Shown here: in pieces, positions 16,811-25,735 of the stretch
Layout of the letters: every line of letters starts with the position of its first letter
Position numbering within the stretch: the first letter of the stretch is position 1
Source: an uncultured Microbacterium sp.
GTDB lineage: Bacteria; Actinomycetota; Actinomycetes; Actinomycetales; Microbacteriaceae
Length of the DNA stretch: 64,000 bases
Direction: 5' to 3'
Assembly (NCBI RefSeq): GCF_947489255.1
Contig: NZ_CANLCY010000003.1
Span: 186,001 to 250,000, forward strand
Program-made: the position numbers and the translations under genes
The notes under the pieces: model-generated
What the model was told of the DNA's origin: nothing
Databases searched by the model: none
What the model saw: only the letters and a program-made list of their open reading frames with translations

Positions 16811-17851
16811 ATGCCCATCGCCGCCGATGACCCCCGCCTCGTCTCCCCCTTCGAAGCCGCGCCGACCCGCTACGACGACGTGCCCTTCCAGCGCGCCGGG
16901 GCCAGTGGCATCCCCCTTCCCCGCATCTCACTCGGGCTGTGGCAGAACTTCGGCAGCGGGCGCACGCTCGACGTCCAGCGCGAGATCCTGCGTCACGCGG
17001 TCGACCGCGGCATCGTGCACATCGATCTCGCCAACAACTACGGCCCGCCCTACGGTGCCGCCGAGAGCACGTTCGGCACGGTGCTCGACAGCGACCTCCG
17101 GCGCTACCGCGACGAGTTGTTCCTGTCGACGAAGGCGGGCTACGACATGTGGCCGGGGCCGTACGGCGACGGCGGCTCGCGCAAGTACCTCATGCGCTCC
17201 CTCGAGCAGAGCCTCACGCGCATGCGCACCGACTACGTCGACGTGTTCTACTCGCACCGCGTCGACCCCGACACCCCGATCGAAGAGACCGTGCACGCCC
17301 TCGCCGACATCGTGCGCAGCGGCAAGGCCCTCTACGCCGGGATCTCGAACTACCCCGCCGACCTCACCCGACGCGCGCACGAGCTCCTCGCGGCCGAGGG
17401 CGTGCGCCTGTTCATCCACCAGCCGCGGTATTCGCTCTTCGACCGCACGCCCGAGGCGGAGCTCTTCCCGACGCTGCGCGGCCTCGCCGTGGGCAGCGCG
17501 GTGTTCTCACCCCTCGCGCAGGGCCTGCTGACGGCCAAGTATCTCGACGGCACCGTGCCCGCCGATTCCCGGGCCGCCGACAGCCGGTTCCTCGACGCCT
17601 CGGCGCTGACCGACGACTACCTCGAGCGCATCCGCGGCATCGACGGCGTCGCGCGCGAGGCCGGGCTCTCGATCCCCCAGCTCGCCGTCGCCTGGGTGCT
17701 GCGCGACCCGGTCGTCACCACCGCGATCATCGGCGCCTCGCGCACGGCCCAGATCGACGACGCGGTCACCGCCAGCACCACGGCACTGTCGGACGACGTG
17801 ATCTCGGCACTCGAGCCCTTCGCCGCCGGTGTCGGCGAGCGCATCGCCTGA
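16811..17851 (+). CDS. Aldo/keto reductase (YghZ/MgrA-like)
   Basis: NADPH-dependent oxidoreductase with a TIM-barrel fold, 346 residues. Catalytic tetrad residues are visible: Asp and Tyr in HIDLANNYGP, Lys in LFLSTKAGYD, His in VFYSHRVD. The motif GPPYGAAES and the segment AGYDMWPGPYG are typical of the YghZ (GpmA) subgroup, which detoxifies methylglyoxal. ATG 16811 is preceded by GAGGAGCAG; the frame is open further upstream without a good start. Single gene. Confidence 0.9.
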   Translation: MPIAADDPRLVSPFEAAPTRYDDVPFQRAGASGIPLPRISLGLWQNFGSGRTLDVQREILRHAVDRGIVHIDLANNYGPPYGAAESTFGTVLDSDLRRYRDELFLSTKAGYDMWPGPYGDGGSRKYLMRSLEQSLTRMRTDYVDVFYSHRVDPDTPIEETVHALADIVRSGKALYAGISNYPADLTRRAHELLAAEGVRLFIHQPRYSLFDRTPEAELFPTLRGLAVGSAVFSPLAQGLLTAKYLDGTVPADSRAADSRFLDASALTDDYLERIRGIDGVAREAGLSIPQLAVAWVLRDPVVTTAIIGASRTAQIDDAVTASTTALSDDVISALEPFAAGVGERIA

Positions 17852-17943
17852 GCGGACAGCACACCGCCGCTCGCGGCGCAAGCGGCACGGCATCCCTCTC
17901 TTCATCGCGTTGGCTGGGTCTCCAGCTGACTGAAGGAGGCGCC

Positions 17944-18129
17944 ATGGGCGTTGCACGATGGATCGGAACCGGAGCCGTGGGACTGGCGGGAGCGGTGATC
18001 GCGCGGACGGCGATCGGGCGCGCGGTGGCCGCGGGGACCGTGGCCTACCGCGTGTGGACCGACCCCAAGGTGCAGAAGGTGCGCCGTCGCGTGGTGGCGA
18101 AGCTCGCGAAGCAGCGCCGGGCACGCTGA
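17944..18129 (+). CDS. Small basic membrane-associated protein, 61 residues
   Basis: A short gene with an excellent ribosome-binding site (GAAGGAGG ending five bases before ATG 17944). The N-terminal half is hydrophobic and Gly/Ala-rich (IGTGAVGLAGAVIARTAIG), enough for one membrane segment; the C-terminal half is strongly basic (VQKVRRRVVAKLAKQRRAR). I do not recognise a family. The basic tail would lie in the cytoplasm and could bind nucleic acid or lipid head groups. It lies seven bases from the end of the convergent membrane-protein gene. Confidence 0.65.
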   Translation: MGVARWIGTGAVGLAGAVIARTAIGRAVAAGTVAYRVWTDPKVQKVRRRVVAKLAKQRRAR

Positions 18130-18136
18130 CCGCGCA

Positions 18137-18835
18137 TCACCGCCCGGGGACGACCCCGAGGATGACACAGGCGACGCCCGCGACGAGAAGGACCACCGCG
18201 TACAACACGCGGTGGTCCTTCTCGATCAGCCGCGTGTAGACGCCGTTCACGCGCGCGGCCGTCGTGGGGAATCGCATCCAGGCCGTCGCGAGGAGCACGA
18301 ACGGGGCGACGAGAGCGGCGAGGAACACCGCGTACGCGAGCCACCGCAGGAGGGGGTGATCGCTCACCCCGTCGGCCACGCGACCGGTCATGTACATGAT
18401 GGGCAACGTGGTGAACCCCACGATCGAACAGCTGACGCCGAGCACGTACGAGCTCCACCCATGGGCATGCGACGACGCGGTCGAGCGATGCGGCGGTTGC
18501 GCGGGCCTCCGGAGTCTCCAGATCCCCACGGCCACCGCACCGGCGAGGAACACCGCGCCGGCGGCGAGGTCGACGCGACGATCGAGCACCGCCTCGGTCG
18601 TGCCGCGCTCCGCCGCCGCCACGAACTCGGTCGGGTCGAAGCTCTGCAGCGCGAGGTACAGCACGGTCGCCCCGGTGGCCAGTCCGGCGACCATCCAGCC
18701 TACGCGCGCCACGACCCGGGTGTTCTGCGCGAGGGCGTCGGCCGTCGCGGCGTAGAGCGCCGGATTCAGACCCAACGTCACCCCGAGTCCGACCATCGTG
18801 GTCAGGGCCGCGGTCCAGCGCGCGAGGTCGTCCAC
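18137..18835 (-). CDS. GAP/Sap-like polytopic membrane protein
   Basis: 232 residues with about six membrane segments in the arrangement of the LysE superfamily: a glycine-rich first helix (TTMVGLGVTLGLNPALYAA), a central polar loop (RRPAQPPHRSTASSHAHG) and three C-terminal helices. The overall pattern resembles the GAP family (sulfolipid-addressing protein type) of actinobacteria. Substrate unknown; the match is by fold pattern only. Confidence 0.7.
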   Translation of the reverse strand: MDDLARWTAALTTMVGLGVTLGLNPALYAATADALAQNTRVVARVGWMVAGLATGATVLYLALQSFDPTEFVAAAERGTTEAVLDRRVDLAAGAVFLAGAVAVGIWRLRRPAQPPHRSTASSHAHGWSSYVLGVSCSIVGFTTLPIMYMTGRVADGVSDHPLLRWLAYAVFLAALVAPFVLLATAWMRFPTTAARVNGVYTRLIEKDHRVLYAVVLLVAGVACVILGVVPGR

Positions 18836-18911
18836 GGCGGTGCGGCTCCTCTCGAGCGGTGGGGCCCCGGCGACGCTCGAGCGGGGTGGTCACATCGTAG
18901 CGAGGTGGGCG

Positions 18912-19400
18912 TCAGCTCCCACGGGGCGCGCTCGCACCGTCGACGGGCAGGGGCGAGAGCGGCTTGGTGACCCCGAAGGCGAAGGTGGTGTCGATCGAGG
19001 AGAGGGAGGGGATCGCGCGCAGGTGCTCCCGCAGGAGGCGTTCGTACGCTTCGAAGGTCGGTGTGACGATGCGCACGAGGTAGTCCCAGTCGCCGGCGAG
19101 CAGGTGGGCCTCCACGATCGACGGGATCGCGCGCAGGCGCTGCTCCACGGCATCCACCGTCGCCCCCTCGTGCGAGGCCAACCGCAGGCGCACGAACGCC
19201 GTGATCTCGAGGTCGACGGCTTTCGGCGAAACCACCGCGCGGTACCCCGAGATGACCCCCGCGTCTTCGAGCCGGCGCACGCGGCGCAGACACGGCGACG
19301 GCGAGAGCCCGACCCTGTCGGCCAAGTCCTGGTTGGTGAGACGACCATCTCGCTGCAGTTCCGCGAGGATGAGGCGATCGATCGCGTCGAGGGCTTCCAT
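18912..19400 (-). CDS. Lrp/AsnC-family transcriptional regulator
   Basis: 162 residues: N-terminal helix-turn-helix (LDAIDRLILAELQRDGRLTNQDLADRVGLSPSPCLRRVRRLE) and a C-terminal RAM ligand-binding domain (AFVRLRLASHEGATVDAVEQRL and AGDWDYLVRIVTP). Divergent from an EamA exporter gene 80 bp away, a common pairing in which an amino-acid-responsive Lrp switches on an amino-acid exporter. The intergenic region contains TTCTGCCAAACGACGAGTCG but no clear symmetrical operator. Confidence 0.92.
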   Translation of the reverse strand: MEALDAIDRLILAELQRDGRLTNQDLADRVGLSPSPCLRRVRRLEDAGVISGYRAVVSPKAVDLEITAFVRLRLASHEGATVDAVEQRLRAIPSIVEAHLLAGDWDYLVRIVTPTFEAYERLLREHLRAIPSLSSIDTTFAFGVTKPLSPLPVDGASAPRGS

Positions 19401-19480
19401 GTGGCAGATTCTGCCAAACGACGAGTCGAGCGAGCAATCTTCGCAATCCGCTGCGCCGCCCTCCTTCCTACGCTCGCAGT

Positions 19481-20440
19481 GTGACCACGTTCGTCCTGCC
19501 CCGCCCCTCGGCCCTGTCGCGCCGCACGGTGGTCGGGATCGCGGCCGTGGCCGCCGTCGTCTGCCTGTGGTCGTCGTTCGCCCTGTCGACCCGAGCGCTC
19601 GAGGCGACCGGGATGGGCATCGGCGACGCGGCGATCGTGCGCTTCGGCGTCCCCGCCGTCGTGCTCGCCCCGTGGATCCCTCGGACGCTGCGCCGACTGC
19701 GCGGGGAGCCGGCGACGGTCATCGCCCTCGTCCTGCTCGCCGGGCTCCCGCACTTCCTCCTCTTCGCGTGGGGCGCACACCTCACCTCCGCCGCTCTGAC
19801 GGGACTCCTCGTGCCCGGGACGGTCCCCCTCTTCGTCACGATCCTGCTCTTCCTGCACCGGCGGACGACGGTGTCGCGGACCCGGCTCATCGCGCTCGCG
19901 GCGATCGTGGCGGGAGTCGCGGCGAGCGCGATCCTCATCGGCGGGGTCGTGGATGCCGGCGGTATCGCCGTTCTGCTCGCGGCGGGTCTCGTCTGGGCGG
20001 CGTACACGATCGGTCTCGCGCGGACGCGGCTCGATCCCGTCGGGGTCATCGCCGTCGTCTCCGTCGCGTCGCTCCTCGCCGCGCTCGCCCTCGCCGCCAC
20101 CGGCGCGATGCCGTCGCAGGCGTTCCACGGAAATGTCGACTTCCCGGCCTGGGCGGCCTACGCCCTCGTGCAAGGCGTCGGGACGGGACTGCTGTCGACC
20201 GCCTGCTACGTCGTCGCGGTGAAGAACCTCGGCAGCAGCATCCCCGCCGCCGCCGGAGCACTGAGCCCGGTGCTGACCGCTCTGGTGGCCGTCCCCCTGC
20301 TCGGCGAGCCGCTCTCCGCCGGGCTCGTCGTCGCGCTGGTGCTGATCACCTGCGGGGTGGCCGCCTTCGCCCTCGCCCCCGCGCGCACGGCGTCGCGCCC
20401 GATGGCATCCGATCCCGCGTCCGCTCCGAACAGGAGATGA
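19481..20440 (+). CDS. EamA/DMT-family transporter
   Basis: Drug/metabolite superfamily transporter, 319 residues, ten membrane segments in two five-helix repeats (the second begins near LLAAGLVWAAYTIGLAR). The C-terminal repeat has the usual VLTALVAVPLLGEPLSAGLVVALVLITCGV. Probably exports an amino acid or metabolite sensed by the divergent Lrp-type regulator. GTG start 19481 gives MTTFVLPRP; no strong ribosome-binding site. Confidence 0.9.
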   Translation: MTTFVLPRPSALSRRTVVGIAAVAAVVCLWSSFALSTRALEATGMGIGDAAIVRFGVPAVVLAPWIPRTLRRLRGEPATVIALVLLAGLPHFLLFAWGAHLTSAALTGLLVPGTVPLFVTILLFLHRRTTVSRTRLIALAAIVAGVAASAILIGGVVDAGGIAVLLAAGLVWAAYTIGLARTRLDPVGVIAVVSVASLLAALALAATGAMPSQAFHGNVDFPAWAAYALVQGVGTGLLSTACYVVAVKNLGSSIPAAAGALSPVLTALVAVPLLGEPLSAGLVVALVLITCGVAAFALAPARTASRPMASDPASAPNRR

Positions 20441-20480
20441 GGCAGGGTCGCGCGTGCGCGGCACCGGAAATGAGGATGCC

Positions 20481-22067
20481 ATGACCACCGAGACCGCGGC
20501 CCGCACCGCCGACACCACGAAGGTGCGCCGACCGCACGCTTGGATCTGGGCAGCGCTGGCCGGCATCGTGTCGGCCGCCACCCTTCTGGCGATCGCCGAA
20601 CTGTTCGCCGCACTGGTGGCCCGTTCCGCCAGCCCGGTTCTGGCCGTCGGCTCGTTCATCGTCGACATCGTGCCGCGTCCGCTGAAAGAACTCGCGATCA
20701 CGCTGTTCGGCGAGACCGACAAGATCGCCCTGCTCGTCGGCGTCGGACTCGGCGCCGCCGTGGCTGCCGCCGTGGCCGGTGTGCTGCAGTACCGGTTCCG
20801 TCCGGTCGGAGCCGTGCTGCTCGGCATCGGCGGCGTCCTCGCCACCGTGGCGATCATCACCCGCGCCGGAGCCGGGGCCCTCGCGTGGCTGCCCCCGGTC
20901 CTGGGAACGATCGGCGGAGTCGCCGTCCTCATCCTCACCATCGCGCGACTGAAGCGCTGGGTCGCCGCGGCTGAGGACCGCGACGGCGAGAAGGCGCGCA
21001 CGAGCCGCCGTCAGTTCCTCCTGCTCACCGGTCTGACCGCCGTCGGCGCGGTCGTCGTCGGGGTGGGATCGCGCATCCTCAACGCCACGACCTCCTCCGT
21101 CGCCGCCGCTCGCGAGGCCCTGCGTCTGCCCGCGCCGCGCACCACGGTCACCGTGCCCGAGGGCGCGAACTGGGAGATCGACGGGCTGAGCCCGATCATC
21201 ACCCCCAACGGCGACTTCTACCGCGTCGACACCGCACTGACGGTGCCCAACGTCGACCCCACGACCTGGCGCCTGCAGATCGACGGCATGGTCGACACCC
21301 CGGTCGAGCTCAGCTTCGACGACCTCGTCAACATGGGCCTGAACGAGTACGGCGTCACCCTGACCTGCGTCTCGAACGAGGTCGGCGGAAGCCTGGTCGG
21401 CAACGCGATCTGGACGGGCGTCCCGATCCGCGACGTGCTGCGCATGGCGGGCGTCCAGTCGGACGCCGACATGGTGCTCTCGGAGAGCGTCGACGGGTAC
21501 ACGGCATCCACTCCCCTCAGCGCGCTGACCGACGACAATCTCGATGCGATCTTCGCGGTCGCCATGAACGGCGAGCCCCTGCCGTTCGAGCACGGCTTCC
21601 CGGTGCGCATGGTGGTGCCGGGCCTGTACGGCTACGTCTCGGCGACCAAGTGGGTCACGAAGCTGACGGTCACGCGTTTCGACAAGGACGAGGCGTACTG
21701 GACTCCCCGCGGCTACGCGGCGCAGGCTCCCATCAAGCTCTCGTCGCGCGTCGACACGCCCAAGATCGGCGCTCCGGTGCCCGCCGGCACCGTGGTCATC
21801 GCGGGAATGGCGTGGGCGCAGCCCGTCGGGGTGCAGAAGGTCGAGGTCCAGATCGACAACGGCGACTGGCAGGAGACGCAGCTGTCGACGCCGATCAACG
21901 ATCAGTCGTGGGTGCAGTGGCGTCTCGAGTGGGCCGCCGAGGCCGGCAGCCACTACATCGCGGTGCGCGCGACCGACAAGGACGGCAACCTGCAGATCCA
22001 GGAGCAGGCCCCGATCGCTCCCGACGGGTCGAGCGGATGGCAGCGCACACTCGTGACCGTTTCGTGA
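20481..22067 (+). CDS. Membrane-anchored molybdopterin-dependent oxidoreductase (YedY/sulfite-oxidase fold)
   Basis: 528 residues. About five N-terminal membrane helices, then an internal twin-arginine-like TSRRQFLLLTG near residue 174, then an extracytoplasmic sulfite-oxidase-type Mo-binding domain with the molybdenum-ligating cysteine Cys296 in VTLTCVSNEVGG, and a C-terminal Mo-co dimerisation (Ig-like) domain ending in QRTLVTVS. The internal RR motif after integral helices suggests Tat-assisted export of the cofactor-loaded domain, as is known for some actinobacterial Rieske proteins. ATG 20481 follows GAGGATGCC; a GTG at 20454 adds nine residues. Likely reduces or oxidises an S- or N-oxide substrate; unknown which. 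Confidence 0.88.
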   Translation: MTTETAARTADTTKVRRPHAWIWAALAGIVSAATLLAIAELFAALVARSASPVLAVGSFIVDIVPRPLKELAITLFGETDKIALLVGVGLGAAVAAAVAGVLQYRFRPVGAVLLGIGGVLATVAIITRAGAGALAWLPPVLGTIGGVAVLILTIARLKRWVAAAEDRDGEKARTSRRQFLLLTGLTAVGAVVVGVGSRILNATTSSVAAAREALRLPAPRTTVTVPEGANWEIDGLSPIITPNGDFYRVDTALTVPNVDPTTWRLQIDGMVDTPVELSFDDLVNMGLNEYGVTLTCVSNEVGGSLVGNAIWTGVPIRDVLRMAGVQSDADMVLSESVDGYTASTPLSALTDDNLDAIFAVAMNGEPLPFEHGFPVRMVVPGLYGYVSATKWVTKLTVTRFDKDEAYWTPRGYAAQAPIKLSSRVDTPKIGAPVPAGTVVIAGMAWAQPVGVQKVEVQIDNGDWQETQLSTPINDQSWVQWRLEWAAEAGSHYIAVRATDKDGNLQIQEQAPIAPDGSSGWQRTLVTVS

Positions 22068-22173
22068 CCGAGATCGAGGGCGGGTCATGATGTCAATCGC
22101 TGTTCATCACGGCGGGTGGGCGACATGATCGGAAGATGCCTTCAGCAAGCATCCCGACCCACGACAGCGTCGC

Positions 22174-23295
22174 ATGACCTCCGTGCCGGATGAGCCTCCC
22201 ACCCTCCCCGCGACTCCGGGGGCGATGCGCGACCACCCTCTGACGAGCATCCGTCGCTCCGTCCCCCGCGACTGGGACGAGCAGGTCGATCTCTTCGCGA
22301 TCGTGAAGCTCGACAGCGGTGGTTTCGTGCGCGGCTGGAACCTCGGCGCGGAGCGCATCAAGGGCTACAGCGAAGACGAGATCCTGGGCTCGCACTTCTC
22401 GCGCTTCTACCGCGAGGAGGCGCAGCAGCGTGGTCTCCCCGACCAGCTGCTGGCCGCTGCCCAGCGCGACGGCCACGTCGAGGACACGGGCTGGCGCGTC
22501 CGCAGCGACGGGAGCGAGTTCTGGGCGCGCGTGACGATCTCGGCCATCCGCAGCGACCAGGGCCAGGTGCTCGGGTTCGTCAAGATCGTGCGGGATCTCA
22601 CGAGCGAGAAGCGCGCCGCCGACGAACAGGCGGCCCTGCAGAGGACCTTCGCGCACGACCTGCTCTCCCCCGTCACCGCACTTCGCGGCTATCTCGACCT
22701 CATCGGCGAGGAACTGCCGCCGGACCACCGCCTGCTGCGCCTCGCCGGAGAGGCGAGCGACCACATCGTGGCGATGGCCCAGGCGCTCATGGCCGACGTC
22801 GACTCGTCCTCCGAGCGCGGTCGGCGTCGGGCGACCCTCGACCTCGTCGCCCGCGGTGCCGTCTCCCTCGTGCTGCCGGGCGAACTCGGCCGCGTCCGGT
22901 TCGGGATCATGGATGCCGTCCCGGTCCGCGCCGACGTGCTGGGACTGCGTCGTGCGATCGCCAACGTCCTCGAGAACGCGGCGAAGTACTCCGACGACGT
23001 CATCGAGATCGACACGTTCGAGACCGACGAGGGCGCCGCCGTCCGCGTGCGCGACCACGGTCGTGGCATCCACCCCGATGATCTTGCGACGATCACGCAG
23101 GAGGGCCACCGGGGGCGCTACGCGGTCGCGACGGACGGCGGCCGGGGTATCGGTCTGTCGAGCGTGCAGCGCGTCGTCTCCGAGCACGGGGGGTCGATCC
23201 GCATCACCAGCGCCCCGGGCGAGGGCACGACGGTGACACTGACGATCCCCCGCTCCGACGACGAACCCGTCGCGCTCGAGGACTCAGTCGGCTGA
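22174..23295 (+). CDS. PAS-domain sensor histidine kinase (orphan, soluble)
   Basis: 373 residues, no membrane segment. A PAS domain at about 45-150 (LFAIVKLDSGGFVRGWNLGAERIKGYSEDEILGSHFSRFY), then a HisKA-like H box with His161 in FAHDLLSPVTALRGYL, then an HATPase domain: N box NVLENAAKYS, G1 DHGRGIHPDD, G2 GGRGIGLSSV and GEGTTVTL. All ATP-binding boxes are intact. No response regulator is adjacent. Its last 12 bases overlap the 3' end of the convergent nicotinamidase gene, so the transcripts overlap. The PAS domain might sense redox, light or a ligand; no cofactor motif is obvious. Confidence 0.9.
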   Translation: MTSVPDEPPTLPATPGAMRDHPLTSIRRSVPRDWDEQVDLFAIVKLDSGGFVRGWNLGAERIKGYSEDEILGSHFSRFYREEAQQRGLPDQLLAAAQRDGHVEDTGWRVRSDGSEFWARVTISAIRSDQGQVLGFVKIVRDLTSEKRAADEQAALQRTFAHDLLSPVTALRGYLDLIGEELPPDHRLLRLAGEASDHIVAMAQALMADVDSSSERGRRRATLDLVARGAVSLVLPGELGRVRFGIMDAVPVRADVLGLRRAIANVLENAAKYSDDVIEIDTFETDEGAAVRVRDHGRGIHPDDLATITQEGHRGRYAVATDGGRGIGLSSVQRVVSEHGGSIRITSAPGEGTTVTLTIPRSDDEPVALEDSVG

Positions 23296-23862
23296 GCGGA
23301 TCAGTACCGCGCCGGCCGCCTCGATCTCGCGCAGTGCTGCGGCGCTCGAATCGGGGTGCACCCCGGCGATCATGTCGGTGAGCACGCGCACACCGCGGCC
23401 CGCCGCCACCGCATCCAGGGTCGACGCGCGGACGCAGTAGTCGGTCGCGATGCCGACGATGTCGATGTCGCGGATGCCGTGGGACTCGAGGAGCTGCGCG
23501 GCGGTCTCGCCGTCGTCGGAGACCCCCTCGAAGAGAGAGTAGGCGGGCTTCCCCTGGCCCTTCTTCAGGTGGTGCGTGACGCGCGTGGTGTCGAAGACCT
23601 CGTCGTAGTCGGCGCCGTACGTGCCGCCGACGCAATGCACCGGCCAGGTGTCGACGAAGTCGGGGGTGGAGGAGAAGTGCCCGCCGTTGTCGTCGTCGCC
23701 GTGGTGCCAGTCCCGCGAGGCCACGACCAGCGCGTAGTCGTCGGCGTGCGCCGCGAGATAGCCCGAGATGCGAGCGGCGACCTCATCGCCACCCTGCACG
23801 CCCAGCGCCCCGCGCTCGGTGAAGTCGTTCTGGACGTCGACGATGAACAGGGCGCGGCTCAT
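23284..23862 (-). CDS. pncA: Nicotinamidase / isochorismatase-family hydrolase
   Basis: 192 residues. Catalytic triad visible: Asp9 (IVDVQNDF), Lys100/101 (HHLKKGQGK) and Cys143 (ATDYCVRAS). Metal ligands DWHHGDDDNGGHF (Asp51, His53, His62) and the VHCVGGTYGADY segment are those of PncA, so nicotinamide to nicotinate in NAD salvage is the likely reaction. Ends 12 bases inside the kinase gene on the opposite strand. Upstream of its start lies the G-rich repeat block. Confidence 0.9.
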   Translation of the reverse strand: MSRALFIVDVQNDFTERGALGVQGGDEVAARISGYLAAHADDYALVVASRDWHHGDDDNGGHFSSTPDFVDTWPVHCVGGTYGADYDEVFDTTRVTHHLKKGQGKPAYSLFEGVSDDGETAAQLLESHGIRDIDIVGIATDYCVRASTLDAVAAGRGVRVLTDMIAGVHPDSSAAALREIEAAGAVLIRSAD

Positions 23863-23879
23863 GAGGCGAGCCTACGCGC

Positions 23880-24232
23880 GTCGGGCGGGGCGGGCGCGCG
23901 TGGTGCTGGGCGGGTGGGGCGGGCGCGCGTGGTACGGGGCGGGTGGGGCGGGCGCGGGTCGGGCGCGACGCGGGTCGGACACGACGCGGGTCGGGGACGG
24001 GCGGGGCGGGTGGGGCGGGCGCGGGTCGGACGCGACGCGGGTCAAGCGCGACGCGGGTCGGGGACGGGTGGGGCGGGCGGGAGCCGGGGCGGATGCGCGT
24101 GGTACGGGGCGGGTGGGGCGGGCGCGGGTCGGGCTGGCGCGGGTCGGGCGCGACGCGGGTCAAGCGCGACGCGGGTCGGGACGGGTGGGGCGGGCGCGAG
24201 GCGGGTCGGGGGCGCGACGCAACCCGCGCCGA
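23880..24232. repeat. G-rich degenerate tandem repeat block, potential G-quadruplex array
   Basis: About 350 bases without a gene, strongly G-biased on the + strand. Two unit types alternate irregularly: GGGCGGGTGGGGCGGGCGCG and GCGACGCGGGTC. A longer unit, GCGTGGTACGGGGCGGGTGG, occurs near 23929 and again near 24097; GCGACGCGGGTCAAGCGCGA occurs at 24032 and 24150 (118 bases apart). Many runs fit G3+N1-7 four times. Long open frames exist here on both strands but are low-complexity Arg/Gly/Pro or Thr/Arg strings and are not genes. Confidence 0.85.
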
Positions 24233-24262
24233 CCACGGCCCGGGCTCAGGCGCCGAGTGGGG

Positions 24263-24658
24263 TCACCCGCGAGCGAACAGCAGCACGATCGAGACGACGA
24301 ACGCCACCGCCCCCAGCGCCAGGACGCCGGCGGCGAGCAGGGAGACGAAACGCACCACGGGCGAGTTCCGCGTGAGACGCATGCGATGCGGCACCCCGCG
24401 GCGGTAGAAGATGTCGGCCATGTCGGCCGTGCCGATCTTCGCATCGTCGTGGGCCGACAGGGGCGCCTCGTTGACGCCGCCCCGGTCGTCGAACCACCGG
24501 ACGACGCGGCCTCCGTCGACCGATTCGACGACGGCCCGCGCCGGTGCCCACGTGCCGTCGAGCAGCAGCAGGACCACCGCCGCGAAGGCCAGGAGCAGTC
24601 CGCCGCCCAGCCCGACCCACGTGAAGATCTCGATGAGGGCATCGAGGGCGTTCGACAC
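24263..24658 (-). CDS. Small two-helix membrane protein, 131 residues
   Basis: Two membrane segments, at about 5-32 (FTWVGLGGGLLLAFAAVVLLL) and near the C-terminus (VVRFVSLLAAGVLALGAVAFVVSIVLLF), with a polar domain between (WAPARAVVESVDGGRVVRWFDDRGGV), which has the appearance of a small beta-rich (SH3-like, DUF3592-type) module. GTG 24658 is chosen because AGGAG ends five bases upstream; an ATG 10 codons earlier has no such site. Function unknown. Its 3' end abuts the G-rich repeat block. Confidence 0.7.
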   Translation of the reverse strand: MSNALDALIEIFTWVGLGGGLLLAFAAVVLLLLDGTWAPARAVVESVDGGRVVRWFDDRGGVNEAPLSAHDDAKIGTADMADIFYRRGVPHRMRLTRNSPVVRFVSLLAAGVLALGAVAFVVSIVLLFARG

Positions 24659-24824
24659 GGGTACTCCTGCGGGCTGACGACGCGTCACGCGGACGCGGAA
24701 CGGCTCTCCAGCCTATCGGGACACCCGGGGAGCTTCCCGGCCCCTTGGGGGCCTCCAGACGCCGCGTGGCGACGGAAGCGAGGACGCGCGGTGCGATGAC
24801 CGTCAGACCGGTGAGATCTCGATG

Positions 24825-24866
24825 ACGAAGAAAGACCCCCACCCGGTGGAAGCGGGTGGGGGCCTT
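24825..24866 (-). terminator. Terminator downstream of tRNA-Thr
   Basis: On the minus strand CCCCCACCC pairs with GGGTGGGGG (24836-24844 and 24854-24862) and is followed by TCTTTCTTC. It lies a few bases beyond the tRNA-Thr 3' end and has a clear U-tract. Confidence 0.85.
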
Positions 24867-24869
24867 CGG

Positions 24870-24942
24870 AGCCGCCTAAGGGAATCGAACCCTTGACCTA
24901 TTCATTACGAGTGAATCGCTCTGCCGTCTGAGCTAAGGCGGC
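24870..24942 (-). tRNA. tRNA-Thr (anticodon CGU)
   Basis: Acceptor GCCGCCT with AGGCGGC, D-arm TTAGCTCAGACGGCAGAGC, anticodon stem-loop TTCACTCGTAATGAA giving CGT, T-arm AAGGGTTCGATTCCCTT. The CCA end is not encoded, unlike the Lys and Pro tRNAs in this window. Confidence 0.95.
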
Positions 24943-25007
24943 ATGTGCGCGCTGTCGCGTGCACGATCATCGATCTTACATGCTTCAGCGGCCCTCGCGG
25001 TACGCGG

Positions 25008-25679
<672 letters not shown>

Positions 25680-25735
25680 AGGGGTCTCCTCGGGATGTGA
25701 CGGATCAAGAGTAGGCGCACGGCGTCGCCGCGGCG

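Noticed and set aside
23880..24232. Possible CRISPR array
   Set aside because: Repeat units are irregular in length and spacing, there are no unique spacers, and no cas genes are nearby.
23768..24799. Long open frames across the G-rich block on both strands
   Set aside because: Translations are monotonous Arg/Gly/Ala or Pro/Arg/Thr strings created by the repeats; no start signals or conserved motifs.
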